From Candidatus Bathyarchaeota archaeon (GTDB lineage: Archaea; Thermoproteota; Bathyarchaeia; TCS64): a DNA stretch of 61,495 nucleotides. Below, one piece after another: positions 32,778 through 42,110 of this stretch (its first letter is position 1; each line of letters opens with the position of its first letter). A program made the translations under genes and the position numbers. The notes under the pieces are model-generated. The model worked only from the letters and a program-made list of their open reading frames with translations, did no database searches and was not told the origin of the DNA. Location of the stretch: the NCBI GenBank assembly GCA_026014815.1, contig JAOZHP010000078.1, positions 1-61,495 on the forward strand. The letters run 5' to 3'.

Positions 32778-34827
32778 CCTTGAGGTTAGCAGTGATGAAG
32801 GTTAGCTCGTCAGTGTACTCCTCGATGACCTTGGCTGTTGGTTTGCCCATCCCATGACCCGCCTTGGACTCGATGCGGATCAGCGCCGGGGCGTCTCCAG
32901 TATGGGCATGTTGGAGAGCGGCGGCAAACTTGAAGCTGTGAGCCGGATATACCCTGTCGTCGTGGTCAGCCGTAGTAACCATCGTAGGCGGATAACTTGT
33001 TCCCTCCTCCAGATTATGATATGGACTGTAAGCCAGCAGAGCATTGAACTCATTCATGTTCTTGACGCTCCCATAGTCGCTGCTCCACGCCCAGCCGACA
33101 GTGAATTTCTCAAACCGAAGCATATCTAGAACACCTACCACTGGCACCGTGACACCGTAGAGTTCAGGTCGCTGAACCAGACAGGCACCCGTAAGGAGGC
33201 CGCCGTTGCTTCGGCCACTTATCGCGAGGCGAGGTGTGCATGTGTAGCCTTCCTCGATGAGGTACTCGGCTGCCGCGATGAAGTCATCGAACACGTTTTG
33301 CTTACTGAGTTTGATTCCCTGATCATGCCATTCCTTGCCGTACTCGGCTCCGCCTCTTAGGTTAGCCAAACAGAAAAGCCCTCCGCGTTCCATCCAGACG
33401 AGGTTGCGGACGTTGAAGAACGGTGTAAGACTGATGTTGAAGCCCCCGTACCCGTAGAGGTAGCACTGGTTATACGCCTTGGATTCTACGCCTTTCTTGT
33501 GGACGATGTACAAGGGCACTCTTGTACCGTCCTTGCTCTTGTAGAAAACCTGGTTTGTCACGTATCCCTCGGGTATGAATTCTAGCTCGGGTTCCTTATA
33601 GACCTCAACGAGGTCATTCTTCAAGTCGATCCTGTAGATGGAGCCGGGATAAGTGAAGCTGGTGAATTGATAGAAGGCCTCAGAGTCCTTCTGCTTCCCT
33701 GTGAACCCCGTGACTGTACCCATCCCGGGTAACTCGATCTCCCTGATGTGAGCCCCTTCCTTGCTGAATATCTTGATGACGCTGTGAGCGTCTTTAAGAT
33801 AGATTGCGAGGAGCTTGTCGCTGACCATCGAGACGGTTTGTAGGGCGTCATCTGCCTCAGGGATCACCTCATTGAACTTACCTGGCTCCTCGATGTTCAT
33901 GGTGACAACTCTACTCATTGGAGCGGCTTTATCGGTGAGCAGGTACAGGATCGGGCCGTCGTTGGCTATGAACCTGTACTTGGCGTCGAACCCAGTGATT
34001 AGTTCAATCACCTCGCTGTCCTTCTCAAGGTCCTTTACGAAGATCTGTGTCTCTGGGTAGGTGCCCTTGGTGACGGTGATGACGAGGTATCTCCCGTCCT
34101 CTGTGACGTGGCCGTAGAACCTCCACTCCTTCTCGTCGTCTCTTTTGTACACTAGCTTGTCCTCTGACTGGGGGTCGCCGAGGCGGTGATAATATAATTT
34201 CTGGTAATAATTTGCCTCCTTGAGGACGTCGCCTTTGGGTTCATCGAAGCGGCTGTAGTAGAAGCCATTGTCATCGAGGGTCCAGCTGGCCTCGGTGAAC
34301 TTGATCCATTCAAGATGATCATCCATATCTTTCCCTGACTCTACATCTCGGATTCTCCACTCCTGCCAATCGGAGCCTGCGCTGCTGACGCCGTAGGCAA
34401 GGAATTCTCCATCCCGACTTACGCCGAGTCCAGTCAAGGCAACGGTGCCGTCCTCGCTGAGCAAGTTAGGGTCCAGCAGCGTCACGAGTTCACCGTGGAG
34501 TCCATCAACGTAGTAGAGAACACTCTGATTCTGGAGACCGTCATTCTTCGTGTAAAAATACCTGCCCTCACGCTTGAACGGGATACCGTACTTCTCAAAG
34601 TTCCAGAGTTCTGTCATTCGTTCCCTGATCTCTTCTCGCTCAGGGATCTGTTCAAGGTACCCGTAGGTGAGCTTGTTCTGTTCCTTTATCCACTCGTGGG
34701 TCTCGGGGCTATCGATTTCCTCCATCCACCTGTACGGATCAGGAACCTCTACATCATGGATCACGTCCACGTGATCGCTTCTTCTTGCCTTGGGATACGG
34801 GTTAGAGAGTTTGGACAAATCATCCAC
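32767..34827 (-). CDS. prolyl oligopeptidase (S9A)
   Basis: The 686-residue protein has an N-terminal beta-propeller (about 70-430) and an alpha/beta-hydrolase domain with the triad Ser in ISGRSNGGLL, Asp in ADHDDRVYP and His in KAGHGMGKP. The opening YPKARRSDHVDVIHDVEVPD followed by PYRWME is typical of the family. It cleaves short peptides after proline. No signal peptide is seen, so it acts in the cytoplasm on imported peptides. Genes for M20, gamma-glutamyltransferase and dipeptidase surround it. Confidence 0.95.
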   Translation of the reverse strand: MDDLSKLSNPYPKARRSDHVDVIHDVEVPDPYRWMEEIDSPETHEWIKEQNKLTYGYLEQIPEREEIRERMTELWNFEKYGIPFKREGRYFYTKNDGLQNQSVLYYVDGLHGELVTLLDPNLLSEDGTVALTGLGVSRDGEFLAYGVSSAGSDWQEWRIRDVESGKDMDDHLEWIKFTEASWTLDDNGFYYSRFDEPKGDVLKEANYYQKLYYHRLGDPQSEDKLVYKRDDEKEWRFYGHVTEDGRYLVITVTKGTYPETQIFVKDLEKDSEVIELITGFDAKYRFIANDGPILYLLTDKAAPMSRVVTMNIEEPGKFNEVIPEADDALQTVSMVSDKLLAIYLKDAHSVIKIFSKEGAHIREIELPGMGTVTGFTGKQKDSEAFYQFTSFTYPGSIYRIDLKNDLVEVYKEPELEFIPEGYVTNQVFYKSKDGTRVPLYIVHKKGVESKAYNQCYLYGYGGFNISLTPFFNVRNLVWMERGGLFCLANLRGGAEYGKEWHDQGIKLSKQNVFDDFIAAAEYLIEEGYTCTPRLAISGRSNGGLLTGACLVQRPELYGVTVPVVGVLDMLRFEKFTVGWAWSSDYGSVKNMNEFNALLAYSPYHNLEEGTSYPPTMVTTADHDDRVYPAHSFKFAAALQHAHTGDAPALIRIESKAGHGMGKPTAKVIEEYTDELTFITANLKDAN

Positions 34828-34865
34828 CTAAACATTAGGTGGAGCGAGGGTTCTTAAAAAAGCCA

Positions 34866-36578
34866 CTAGACCTCAAACTTGTCAATCAGAGCTTTCTCCG
34901 CTGCCTCGCCACCCGATATCCCCATGGGTGTACCGTCTGCCCTCCAGCATGCACCGCCGTGCAGAAGCCCATCTTCATCTACAAGCACCCCGTTCATGCC
35001 GCCGGCAACCTTAGGAACCTTGAATGTGTCGTGACCCCGGTTCCTAAGCTCCTCAAAGACTGCCTCGTTGAACTCTGCCTCCATGTGAAGCCTCTCCTCA
35101 GGTGTACCCGGTATCCCCATAGTCCATACCCGGGGAGCCTCCACAGCCTGCTGGTTAGTCATATCGTAGTCAATGATATTGACTAGAGCCTGACAGATTG
35201 CCGGGAATATCTTGATGCCCCCTGGTGTGCCGAGACAGAGGAAAGGTTTCTCGTCTCTCAGAACTATAGTGGGAGACATGGAGCTTAGCATCCGTTTCCC
35301 ACCTGCTACCGAGTTGGCTTGCCCTGGACGAGGGTCGAATAGCCTCATACAGTTGTTTAGAAGCATACCTGTACCGGGAACGGTCACAGTGGAACCGAAG
35401 GCAGTGTTCAGGGTCTGTGTTGCAGCCACGATGTTGCCCTCCACGTCCATCACAGATAGATGTGTTGTGTTCTGCCCCTCGTTTTGATAGACCGTTGGGT
35501 CGCCGTTACTGAATATCTGAGCTTTTTCACTGATCTCGTGGGCTCTCTCCGCTGCGTACTCCTTCGATGTGAGACCCTCAACTGGTACTGGCACCCTCCT
35601 AGGGTCTCCCATGTACTCTTGTCTGTCAGCGAACGCTATCTTGAGGGTCTCGGTGAATAAGTGGATGTGGTCCGCGGACCCGAAGCCGAGGTCACGGACA
35701 TTGAATCGTTCAAGGATATTGAGCATCTGTATGATATGGGTTCCACCACTGCTCCCGGGTGCCATACTATATATCGTGTACCGGTCCCGGTATGTGCCGG
35801 ATACCGGGGGATTCATCGTCAACTCATAGTCTGCGAGGTCCTTCATGGTCAGTATCCCGTCATTCTCCTCCATATCATCGATGATGGCTTTACCCAGCTC
35901 GCCTTTGTAGAGATAATCCGAGCCTTTCTTGGAGACTTTCTCCAATGTATCGGCGTACTCGGGCATCTTGACATGGTCTCCCGGGTTGAGGGGTTTTCCT
36001 CTCGGGAGGAACGTATTTGCTGTGTCCTCGTAGAGCGCAAGATCCTTCTCAGCGTTTTTAACGATGTAGGACAGGAAAGCTGTGGCTCGGTACCCGTCTC
36101 GTGCAAGCCGGATAGCAGGAGACATGACCTCAGGTAGGGTGAGTTTGCCCTGTTTTTTCTGCACATGTTCCCAGCCTTTAAGGGTACCCGGCGTGGCGAC
36201 GCTTAGGTGGCCTATCATGTTCTTCCGGCTTATTGTCTCGAAGATGTACTGGTCTGGTTTCCTGTCCTTGACCGGCGTGAACATGGTCTCGGTAGCCGCC
36301 TTGGGTGCGACGGCGTAGTTGTCGAGGGTAGATATGATTCCACTCTTCCCGTTCCTGTACACGAAGAACCCTGCTCCTGACATGCTTACCATCATGGGTT
36401 CCACGACGGTTAACGCGAAGAGGGATGCGACGGCAGCGTCGAAGGCGTTGCCTCCCTTGGCGAGGGTCTCCACTCCCGCTGAGCTGGCTAACGGGTGGTT
36501 TGTGACCACCATGCCCTTGCTGCCTACTGCCTCCTGCTTTATGGTCTTCAAGTATCTGTCCGGGATAACCATCAACAA
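34866..36578 (-). CDS. gamma-glutamyltransferase family protein
   Basis: The 570-residue protein is an Ntn-hydrolase precursor of gamma-glutamyltranspeptidase type. The autocleavage nucleophile is the Thr in NTTHLSVMDVEGN, with an Arg-containing gamma-glutamate pocket earlier, and GSTVTVPGTGMLLNN and MSPTIVL later. It transfers or hydrolyses gamma-glutamyl groups. No clear signal peptide is visible, unlike many bacterial forms, so it may be intracellular. Neighbouring dipeptidase (M19) matches the classical GGT plus dipeptidase route. Confidence 0.9.
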   Translation of the reverse strand: MLMVIPDRYLKTIKQEAVGSKGMVVTNHPLASSAGVETLAKGGNAFDAAVASLFALTVVEPMMVSMSGAGFFVYRNGKSGIISTLDNYAVAPKAATETMFTPVKDRKPDQYIFETISRKNMIGHLSVATPGTLKGWEHVQKKQGKLTLPEVMSPAIRLARDGYRATAFLSYIVKNAEKDLALYEDTANTFLPRGKPLNPGDHVKMPEYADTLEKVSKKGSDYLYKGELGKAIIDDMEENDGILTMKDLADYELTMNPPVSGTYRDRYTIYSMAPGSSGGTHIIQMLNILERFNVRDLGFGSADHIHLFTETLKIAFADRQEYMGDPRRVPVPVEGLTSKEYAAERAHEISEKAQIFSNGDPTVYQNEGQNTTHLSVMDVEGNIVAATQTLNTAFGSTVTVPGTGMLLNNCMRLFDPRPGQANSVAGGKRMLSSMSPTIVLRDEKPFLCLGTPGGIKIFPAICQALVNIIDYDMTNQQAVEAPRVWTMGIPGTPEERLHMEAEFNEAVFEELRNRGHDTFKVPKVAGGMNGVLVDEDGLLHGGACWRADGTPMGISGGEAAEKALIDKFEV

Positions 36579-36642
36579 TTACTCCTAGAACTCAACTATA
36601 GTTGACTGTTACAACTATAATACTTGCCAAAAAAGAGAGGGG

Positions 36643-37857
36643 TTATCGGGGCCAGCAAGCCTTAATGACCCTGAGGGCGTTTCCACCCATCACCTTAGCT
36701 ATCTCGGCGTCGCTGTACCCGTCACGGACCAATCCGCGTGCTATGTTCGGGAAATCAGTTGGGCTCTCAAGGCCCTTCACATACTCCAGGTCCCTGACCA
36801 TCTCGCCTGCGTCGAATATCTCAGGCATCTCGGCTGGCCTGTCCCGAGGGTAGTGTCCACTTCCTTTTGGATAGTTTACGGTTCCAAGTGGTCCCTGCCT
36901 GTAAAGCCCTTGATGGTCTCCCCAGAGGGTGTCAGGCCCAGCGCCCACGTGGTCAACCCCTATGACGTCGATCAGGTACTCTAGGTGCTCCAGGAGGCAC
37001 TCGATGCTGGCGTCAGGGTTCTTGGCTGTCCTCGGCGCGAAGCCAGCAACCTCGACGCCTACCACTCCATCTCTCTCGGCGCATGCCTGTAACACCTCGT
37101 CTGGGAGCATGCGGGCGTTGTTTGTGAGTGTTCTGCTTCCCACGTGGCTGATTATGAGGGGTTTCTCGCTGGCTTCAATCACGTCCATGGCGGTCTTGTC
37201 GCCTGCGTGGCTCACGTCGATGATGACTCCGGTCTTGTTCATGCGCTTCACGGCGTCGTAGCCGAGGTCCGTGAGCCCTCCGTCACCTAGCTCGCTCAAG
37301 CCGCTGCCGAGGGTGTTTGACTCACTGTACACGATGCCCATACTGCGTGCCCCGAGGCCATAGAGGAGGTCAACGTTGTCTACATCCCTGTCGATGGCTG
37401 ACGCCTGCTCCAACGTGTTAACGATAGCCACCTTGCCTTCCTTGAACGCCCTTGTGATATCATCAACGGTGCGCGCAGTGACGACGAAGCCTTGATGATC
37501 AAAGTCGCATTGCCTCATCCCGAGGAACTGGATAACCCGGTCCATAGTGCTGCAGACGCAGTTATCGAAGATAACATCGCAGCCCGAGGCGGCTATTCCC
37601 TCGTAGCCTGTGAAGGTCCGTGTCTTGGCTCCGCGAGGCAGGGGTTCCGCGGGGAACACGTCAAGGTGTTCGTGTAGATTGATGATGATGTTCTTCTTGA
37701 TTATCTCCTCAACCCGGTCCTCTTGGTCCTTGGTGAGCCCGAAATCGTATTTTGGGACTCTGTCCACCTGTTTCTCTAGTCGGTAATCATGATAGTCTAC
37801 ATCGGCCTCAAGGTAGCTCCAGCTGGTGTATCCATCCCACTTCTTGTCTTTACCCAA
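36643..37857 (-). CDS. membrane dipeptidase-like metallopeptidase (M19)
   Basis: The 404-residue protein resembles renal dipeptidase: NLHEHLDV (zinc-binding His-x-x-His or Asp region), a mid Glu, DVSHAGDKTAM and ISHVGSRTL (His ligands), and GVDHVGAGPDT (Asp). Family members hydrolyse dipeptides with a free N-terminus and tolerate a D-amino acid at the second place. Next to a D-amino acid enzyme this is suggestive. No signal peptide is seen. It heads the GGT, POP and M20 run. Confidence 0.88.
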   Translation of the reverse strand: MGKDKKWDGYTSWSYLEADVDYHDYRLEKQVDRVPKYDFGLTKDQEDRVEEIIKKNIIINLHEHLDVFPAEPLPRGAKTRTFTGYEGIAASGCDVIFDNCVCSTMDRVIQFLGMRQCDFDHQGFVVTARTVDDITRAFKEGKVAIVNTLEQASAIDRDVDNVDLLYGLGARSMGIVYSESNTLGSGLSELGDGGLTDLGYDAVKRMNKTGVIIDVSHAGDKTAMDVIEASEKPLIISHVGSRTLTNNARMLPDEVLQACAERDGVVGVEVAGFAPRTAKNPDASIECLLEHLEYLIDVIGVDHVGAGPDTLWGDHQGLYRQGPLGTVNYPKGSGHYPRDRPAEMPEIFDAGEMVRDLEYVKGLESPTDFPNIARGLVRDGYSDAEIAKVMGGNALRVIKACWPR

Positions 37858-37903
37858 AACCCATCAGGGTTATGTGGGTTTGAAGGTTAATAACAGGTAA
37901 CCC

Positions 37904-38701
37904 TTAGACGCCTAGAATCTTCACAGACTCGACAGTCGCCTCAAGGAACTGCGTCATCGATCCATCGAAATGGTTTGGATCATGTGTGACCTCAAGGTTC
38001 AACGGCTTCATGTACCCCTTGAGCCAGGCCTTGACCTTGCCCCAGTCCACGGTTCCACAGCCGGGGGGCTGGTGACTGTCCTCGTCACCCTTATTGTCGT
38101 GAAGATGGGTCACTATGAGGCGATCCTTGAAACCCATAACCTCGTCCAGGTTCCCATGGTTGTTGGCGTGCCCTGAATCATAGCAGAACCCCACCCACTC
38201 AGGTGGATACTCCTCGAAGTACCGCCGCAAAACTTGGTGGTCGTCTTTGTAACAGTTCTCGAAAGCAATATGTACGCCATGATCAACGCAGAGGCTTTTA
38301 ACCGCCTCTAATACAGCGTAAGACCGTTGCACCCGTTTCTCCAAGTCTGGTTGATGGTAGCGGGGTGGATGCACTACCACTGCGTCGCCTTCCACCTCAG
38401 CGCAGAAAACTATCCGGTTTCTGAGAAGCTCAACGTATTTCCTATGGGCGTTGTCGTTAAATGAATCGATCCTGATGCTCTTTGTAGCGGTCCCATGGAC
38501 GTCAAGGCACTTCAGCCCTGTGTCCGTGATTAGTTTACAGTATTTTTTCATGTCGTCATGGGTGTAGAGAACATCATCGTCCCAGTTGTCGCACCAGTGA
38601 ATGTAATCGAACCCATGCTTCTTGAAGAGCCCGAGTTTTTCCTTCATCCCCGGGTTGAAACTATAGTTGAACATATCTGTGGTTACGCTGACCCGCATCA
38701 T
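37904..38701 (-). CDS. sugar phosphate isomerase/epimerase-like TIM barrel
   Basis: The protein has the xylose isomerase-like fold: VSVTTDMFNYSF start, FDYIHWCDNW, VVVHPPRYH, GVHIAFENCY (Glu), VGFCYDSGHANNHG (Asp, His), VTHLHDNKG (His) and NLEVTHDPN (Glu). Members isomerise or epimerise keto-sugars, or process inositol. The listed 321-residue frame includes 56 residues of non-protein-like sequence before MMRVSV; ATG 38701 or 38698 after GGGGCGGGG is the better start. It lies 24 bp after the hypothetical gene upstream. Confidence 0.78.
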   Translation of the reverse strand: MMRVSVTTDMFNYSFNPGMKEKLGLFKKHGFDYIHWCDNWDDDVLYTHDDMKKYCKLITDTGLKCLDVHGTATKSIRIDSFNDNAHRKYVELLRNRIVFCAEVEGDAVVVHPPRYHQPDLEKRVQRSYAVLEAVKSLCVDHGVHIAFENCYKDDHQVLRRYFEEYPPEWVGFCYDSGHANNHGNLDEVMGFKDRLIVTHLHDNKGDEDSHQPPGCGTVDWGKVKAWLKGYMKPLNLEVTHDPNHFDGSMTQFLEATVESVKILGV

Positions 38702-38724
38702 TCCCCGCCCCTGATTGAGGATAC

Positions 38725-39411
38725 CTATGCCTCGATCAACTTCAGTATATCCTCTCTGACGAACGTGATGAACTCGTCTTGGGTGCTCTTGCTGAAGTTG
38801 GTGATTACAGTGTTCCTCGTGATGCCCACAGTGTAGCCCTTGCTTTGGCTGGTGAACACCACGTACCATATCTGGCCGTGGTCAAGGTAGTCTTTGTATA
38901 GCCCTGTGTCTGCTAATCCTTCGCCGCTGAGGCACAGCTTGTTGACGCCCGGTATGTCCACCTGGTCGAACCAGATTAGGTTCGTCGCCTTGGGGTTGCT
39001 CTCGTGGAGCCTTACAAGTGTCTCGTGATTGATCTTACATTCACGTACATCTACGTTCAATATATCGCCTAATCTTACTGCAACGTGATTACTCAGCATC
39101 TTCTTGACGCCCCTCGCTACGCTGGGGGCCATCACACCAAGGAAATGTTTCTGCTCATGGGCCACGATCCAGAAGGGCGCTTCCTCGGTCTCAGGGGCAA
39201 CCCTAACCCTACGCCGATAGTTACGCGACCTCATGAAATCCCGGGTGAAGTAACCTGTGATCAAGTCTTCCTGTTGTTCGACGTCGAGGACCTCTGTTAC
39301 CAGCTGTATTTCCTCGTCTTCTACCTCTTCTACCTCTCTCCACCCGATGAGCTTGTCTCGGGGGTCACCTTCCAGACCTCTTATCTCAAATACCTTTACA
39401 GGAAGAACCAT
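38725..39411 (-). CDS. conserved hypothetical protein
   Basis: The 228-residue protein is not recognised. It contains mixed beta-alpha content, basic stretch RSRNYRRRVRVAPETEEAPF, then FWIVAHEQKHFLGVMA, and a C-terminal KGYTVGITRNTVITNFS. No membrane segment or signal peptide is visible. Its stop lies 24 bp before the isomerase-like gene, so the two may form an operon. Function is unknown. Confidence 0.6.
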   Translation of the reverse strand: MVLPVKVFEIRGLEGDPRDKLIGWREVEEVEDEEIQLVTEVLDVEQQEDLITGYFTRDFMRSRNYRRRVRVAPETEEAPFWIVAHEQKHFLGVMAPSVARGVKKMLSNHVAVRLGDILNVDVRECKINHETLVRLHESNPKATNLIWFDQVDIPGVNKLCLSGEGLADTGLYKDYLDHGQIWYVVFTSQSKGYTVGITRNTVITNFSKSTQDEFITFVREDILKLIEA

Positions 39412-39518
39412 GAATCAGTTACACGGTTACATGCATAAAAATTCAACCAAATTGAATAAACGAGGGAGGATGCACACCGCCTATCATTAAATACATGTAA
39501 AATAAGCGGTAACCAGAG

Positions 39519-40367
39519 ATGACTGTCCTAGTCACCGGAGGAGCAGGACGCCTCGGATATGAAGTAGCTAAACTCCTAGCAGCCAATGGCTACAAGGTCA
39601 AGGCGTTCGACTTACCTAACGTGGAGTGGAGCCACCTTGAAACAATTCAAGGTGTTGAACCCTTTAAGGGAGACCTAACCGACCCGACGAGCCTAAAAAA
39701 GGCAAGCAGAGACGCTGAAGCAGTGGTCCATCTTGCGGCATTACTGCCTCCGAGAAGCGAGATGAATAGGTCACTTACACTCAAAGTGAACGTGGATGGC
39801 ACCAGAAACCTCATTGACGCCATCAACAGTGAAACACACGTCGTTTTCGCGTCAAGCATCTCCACCTACGGAATAACATCGGAAGAAGAGCCCCCTATCA
39901 AGGAGCAGCATCCACAGAAGGCTCACAACAACTACTCGGAGAGCAAGATAATGGCTGAGAAAGCCATCAAACAGTCAGGAAATCCCTACACCAGTCTAAG
40001 AGTTGCACCAGTAAGCGTAGCAGACCTACTAGAGCTACCTGATACCGTCGCATACAAAACGGATCAAAGAGTGGAGTTCATCTACGTCGAGGACGCCGCA
40101 CAAGCCATACTGGCATGCTTGAAGGAGGCAAAGCCCACGGTCTATAACATTGGAGGAGGAGAGTCATGGCAGATGAATGGGGAAGAGTATCTAAACAGGT
40201 TCTACGGCGCCCTCGGAGTAGAGGTGGAGCCTAACTACCCAGAAGAGTATACTGCTGTGGACTGGTACGACACTTCACGGAGCCGTCACCTTGGTTACCA
40301 GAGAACAAGCTTTAACCAGTTTGAACAGAAACTAGTAATCGTAGGCGAGGAGCTGGGTCTGAGATGA
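39519..40367 (+). CDS. NAD-dependent epimerase/dehydratase (extended SDR)
   Basis: The 282-residue protein has the Rossmann motif GGAGRLGYEVAKLL near its start, DLTDPTSL, VVHLAALLPP, the catalytic Ser in FASSISTYG and YxxxK in NNYSESKIMAEKA. It acts on a nucleotide sugar or related substrate. The length is short for GalE, and the C-terminal region is small. The stop overlaps the next start by 4 bases (ATGA), suggesting coupled translation. Confidence 0.85.
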   Translation: MTVLVTGGAGRLGYEVAKLLAANGYKVKAFDLPNVEWSHLETIQGVEPFKGDLTDPTSLKKASRDAEAVVHLAALLPPRSEMNRSLTLKVNVDGTRNLIDAINSETHVVFASSISTYGITSEEEPPIKEQHPQKAHNNYSESKIMAEKAIKQSGNPYTSLRVAPVSVADLLELPDTVAYKTDQRVEFIYVEDAAQAILACLKEAKPTVYNIGGGESWQMNGEEYLNRFYGALGVEVEPNYPEEYTAVDWYDTSRSRHLGYQRTSFNQFEQKLVIVGEELGLR

Positions 40368-40690
40368 GTCAACTAATGCTTGAAGCAAAGGAAGCTATGG
40401 AGAAGATACTCACGCATATAGGTGAAGGAAGTCACCCTGACAAAGAAACGTTGACGGCGAGACTGCAGAACTCGGTCAAGATTGTCGCTCAGAACCAGAA
40501 CAAGATATGGCTCAGAACCAAGAAAGGAAAGCCCATGGCCGAGGCACTCCAAGCAGCAGCCATGAATATGCTTGAACAGTTTGAGGGGGAAGCGAGTCTT
40601 TCAGAGATAAGTTCCACCATGGATGAGTTGGAGTCACAAGTCAAGATGATCAGTGAGGAAAGCCGCAAGCGCAGCATGGTAGTAACCTAA
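40364..40690 (+). CDS. hypothetical helical protein
   Basis: The 108-residue protein is predicted all helical, with no cysteines and no membrane segment. It overlaps the SDR stop by 4 bases, so both are made together. It ends 8 bp before an alternative TTG start of the DUF362 gene. I do not recognise it. It may assemble with the SDR enzyme. Confidence 0.55.
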   Translation: MSQLMLEAKEAMEKILTHIGEGSHPDKETLTARLQNSVKIVAQNQNKIWLRTKKGKPMAEALQAAAMNMLEQFEGEASLSEISSTMDELESQVKMISEESRKRSMVVT

Positions 40691-40709
40691 ACAGCGCTTG
40701 AACTTTAAA

Positions 40710-40718
40710 TACAGATTA
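40710..40718 (+). promoter_or_regulatory. TATA box of the DUF362 gene
   Basis: CTTTAAATA at 40710-40718 would start transcription near 40740, upstream of the TTG at 40755 and its GGAG ribosome site at 40742-40745. This supports the shorter reading of that gene. Confidence 0.45.
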
Positions 40719-40754
40719 ACCCTACTTTACTCCAAGTTTCTGGAGACTAAGACA

Positions 40755-42092
40755 TTGAAAAGTAAGGTCTACTACATGGATGACCGTTACCACGGTCTCC
40801 CGTCAAGCATCCCCGCTAAGGCGCAGCAGCTCTTCGACCACGCAAAGCTGAATGAGTGCTTCGACAAGGGCGACACAGTCGCCATCAAGTGTCACATGGG
40901 TGAGTGGAACAACTCAGCGTACCTACGCCCCATACTGGTCAGGGTAATCGTGGACAAGGTGAAGGAGCACGGCGGTAAGCCCTTCGTAACCGACACCACT
41001 ACGGCACCCTACTACTTCTACGGCACCCGGAGCACCGCTGATCTACACCTTGAGACAGCGGCGAGAAACGGGTTCACGCATGAGAGCATGGGATGCCCCA
41101 TCATCATCACCGACGGCATGTACGGTACAGATGACATAAAGATAGAGATACCTGACGGAGTTCTCCTTAAGGAGGCGTACCTCGCCAACGGGATAGCCGA
41201 GGCGGACGCCATGATTGTTGTCAGCCACTTCAAGGGCCATGGAAGCGGCGTCTACGGCGGCAGCATCAAAAACGTCGCCATCGGCTGCAGCAGCAAACGA
41301 GGAAAGATCAACGTACACCTCACCCACCACCACAAGGTAGGCTGGAAAACATGGGGCTTCGACGGGGACAACTGTCTGGGTGAAGAGTGCCCAGACTATG
41401 TTCTATGTAACAATATGTGTCCAGTCGGAGCCTTCAAGATCGAGAAAGACCACGCCACGTATGACAGGGAAGCCTGTATAGGCTGCTTCGGGCACCAGCG
41501 ACCCTTATTCAGATGTGACCTCTGGGATAGAGAGAAGTACGAGGACTGGCGAACATGGTTCCTCATCGCTATGGGGGACGCCGCCACCGGTTATGTACGG
41601 CACCTCGGCAAAGAAAACTTGGGATACATCACATACGCCATAGATATCTCGCCGGCGTGTGACTGTGTACCAGGCTCCGATAGCCCGGTGATACCAAACC
41701 TCGGCATCTTCGCGTCAAGAGACATGGTCGCAATCGACGTAGCCGCCTTGGATAAATCAGTGGAAGTCCCCGGTATCCACGGCTCAGTAGCTGAGGAGAA
41801 AGAAGTAATGAACCCTGGAGACGAAAAGTTCACAGGGATCGTTGGGATGAGCCAATGGATAACCGCTAACACATGCAGCCGTCTAGGCTCAGGCTCCATG
41901 GATTATGAACTGGTGGAACCCCTCGTCTCAGAGGATGAGGCTGCGTTCGCCCACCACCTGTTTACACCTGAGACGCCGTCCGGGTACTATCTCGGCAAAG
42001 GCTTGAAAAAGTTCGGGACATGGACGCCGCCAGGTGGATTCAGTTACAGGGACAAGCCATCAGTCACCATAGAGGAACTGAGTAAAAGATAA
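40755..42092 (+). CDS. DUF362 iron-sulfur protein
   Basis: The protein opens with the family's KSKVYYMDDRYHGL. A DUF362 core follows with VAIKCHMGEWNN, IVVSHFKGHGSGVYGG and IKNVAIGC, then a Cys-rich part: DNCLGEECPDYVLCNNMCP and CIGCFGHQRP, which look like Fe-S cluster motifs. A later DCVPGSD segment closes the core. Function is unknown; some archaeal relatives act in redox or cofactor assembly. I moved the start from TTG 40698 to TTG 40755, because of GGAG nine bases upstream, a TATA box at 40710 and the family's usual N-terminus. Confidence 0.8.
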   Translation: MKSKVYYMDDRYHGLPSSIPAKAQQLFDHAKLNECFDKGDTVAIKCHMGEWNNSAYLRPILVRVIVDKVKEHGGKPFVTDTTTAPYYFYGTRSTADLHLETAARNGFTHESMGCPIIITDGMYGTDDIKIEIPDGVLLKEAYLANGIAEADAMIVVSHFKGHGSGVYGGSIKNVAIGCSSKRGKINVHLTHHHKVGWKTWGFDGDNCLGEECPDYVLCNNMCPVGAFKIEKDHATYDREACIGCFGHQRPLFRCDLWDREKYEDWRTWFLIAMGDAATGYVRHLGKENLGYITYAIDISPACDCVPGSDSPVIPNLGIFASRDMVAIDVAALDKSVEVPGIHGSVAEEKEVMNPGDEKFTGIVGMSQWITANTCSRLGSGSMDYELVEPLVSEDEAAFAHHLFTPETPSGYYLGKGLKKFGTWTPPGGFSYRDKPSVTIEELSKR

Positions 42093-42110
42093 CAAGAACA
42101 CTGACGGAAG

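Noticed and set aside
37904-38869. 321-residue version of the sugar isomerase-like protein
   Set aside because: The first 56 residues are His/Gln/Arg-rich and overlap the upstream gene; the fold begins at MMRVSV with a better ribosome site.
39519-40367. galE to go with galactokinase
   Set aside because: Too short and motif order is general for extended SDRs; located 12 kb away from galK.
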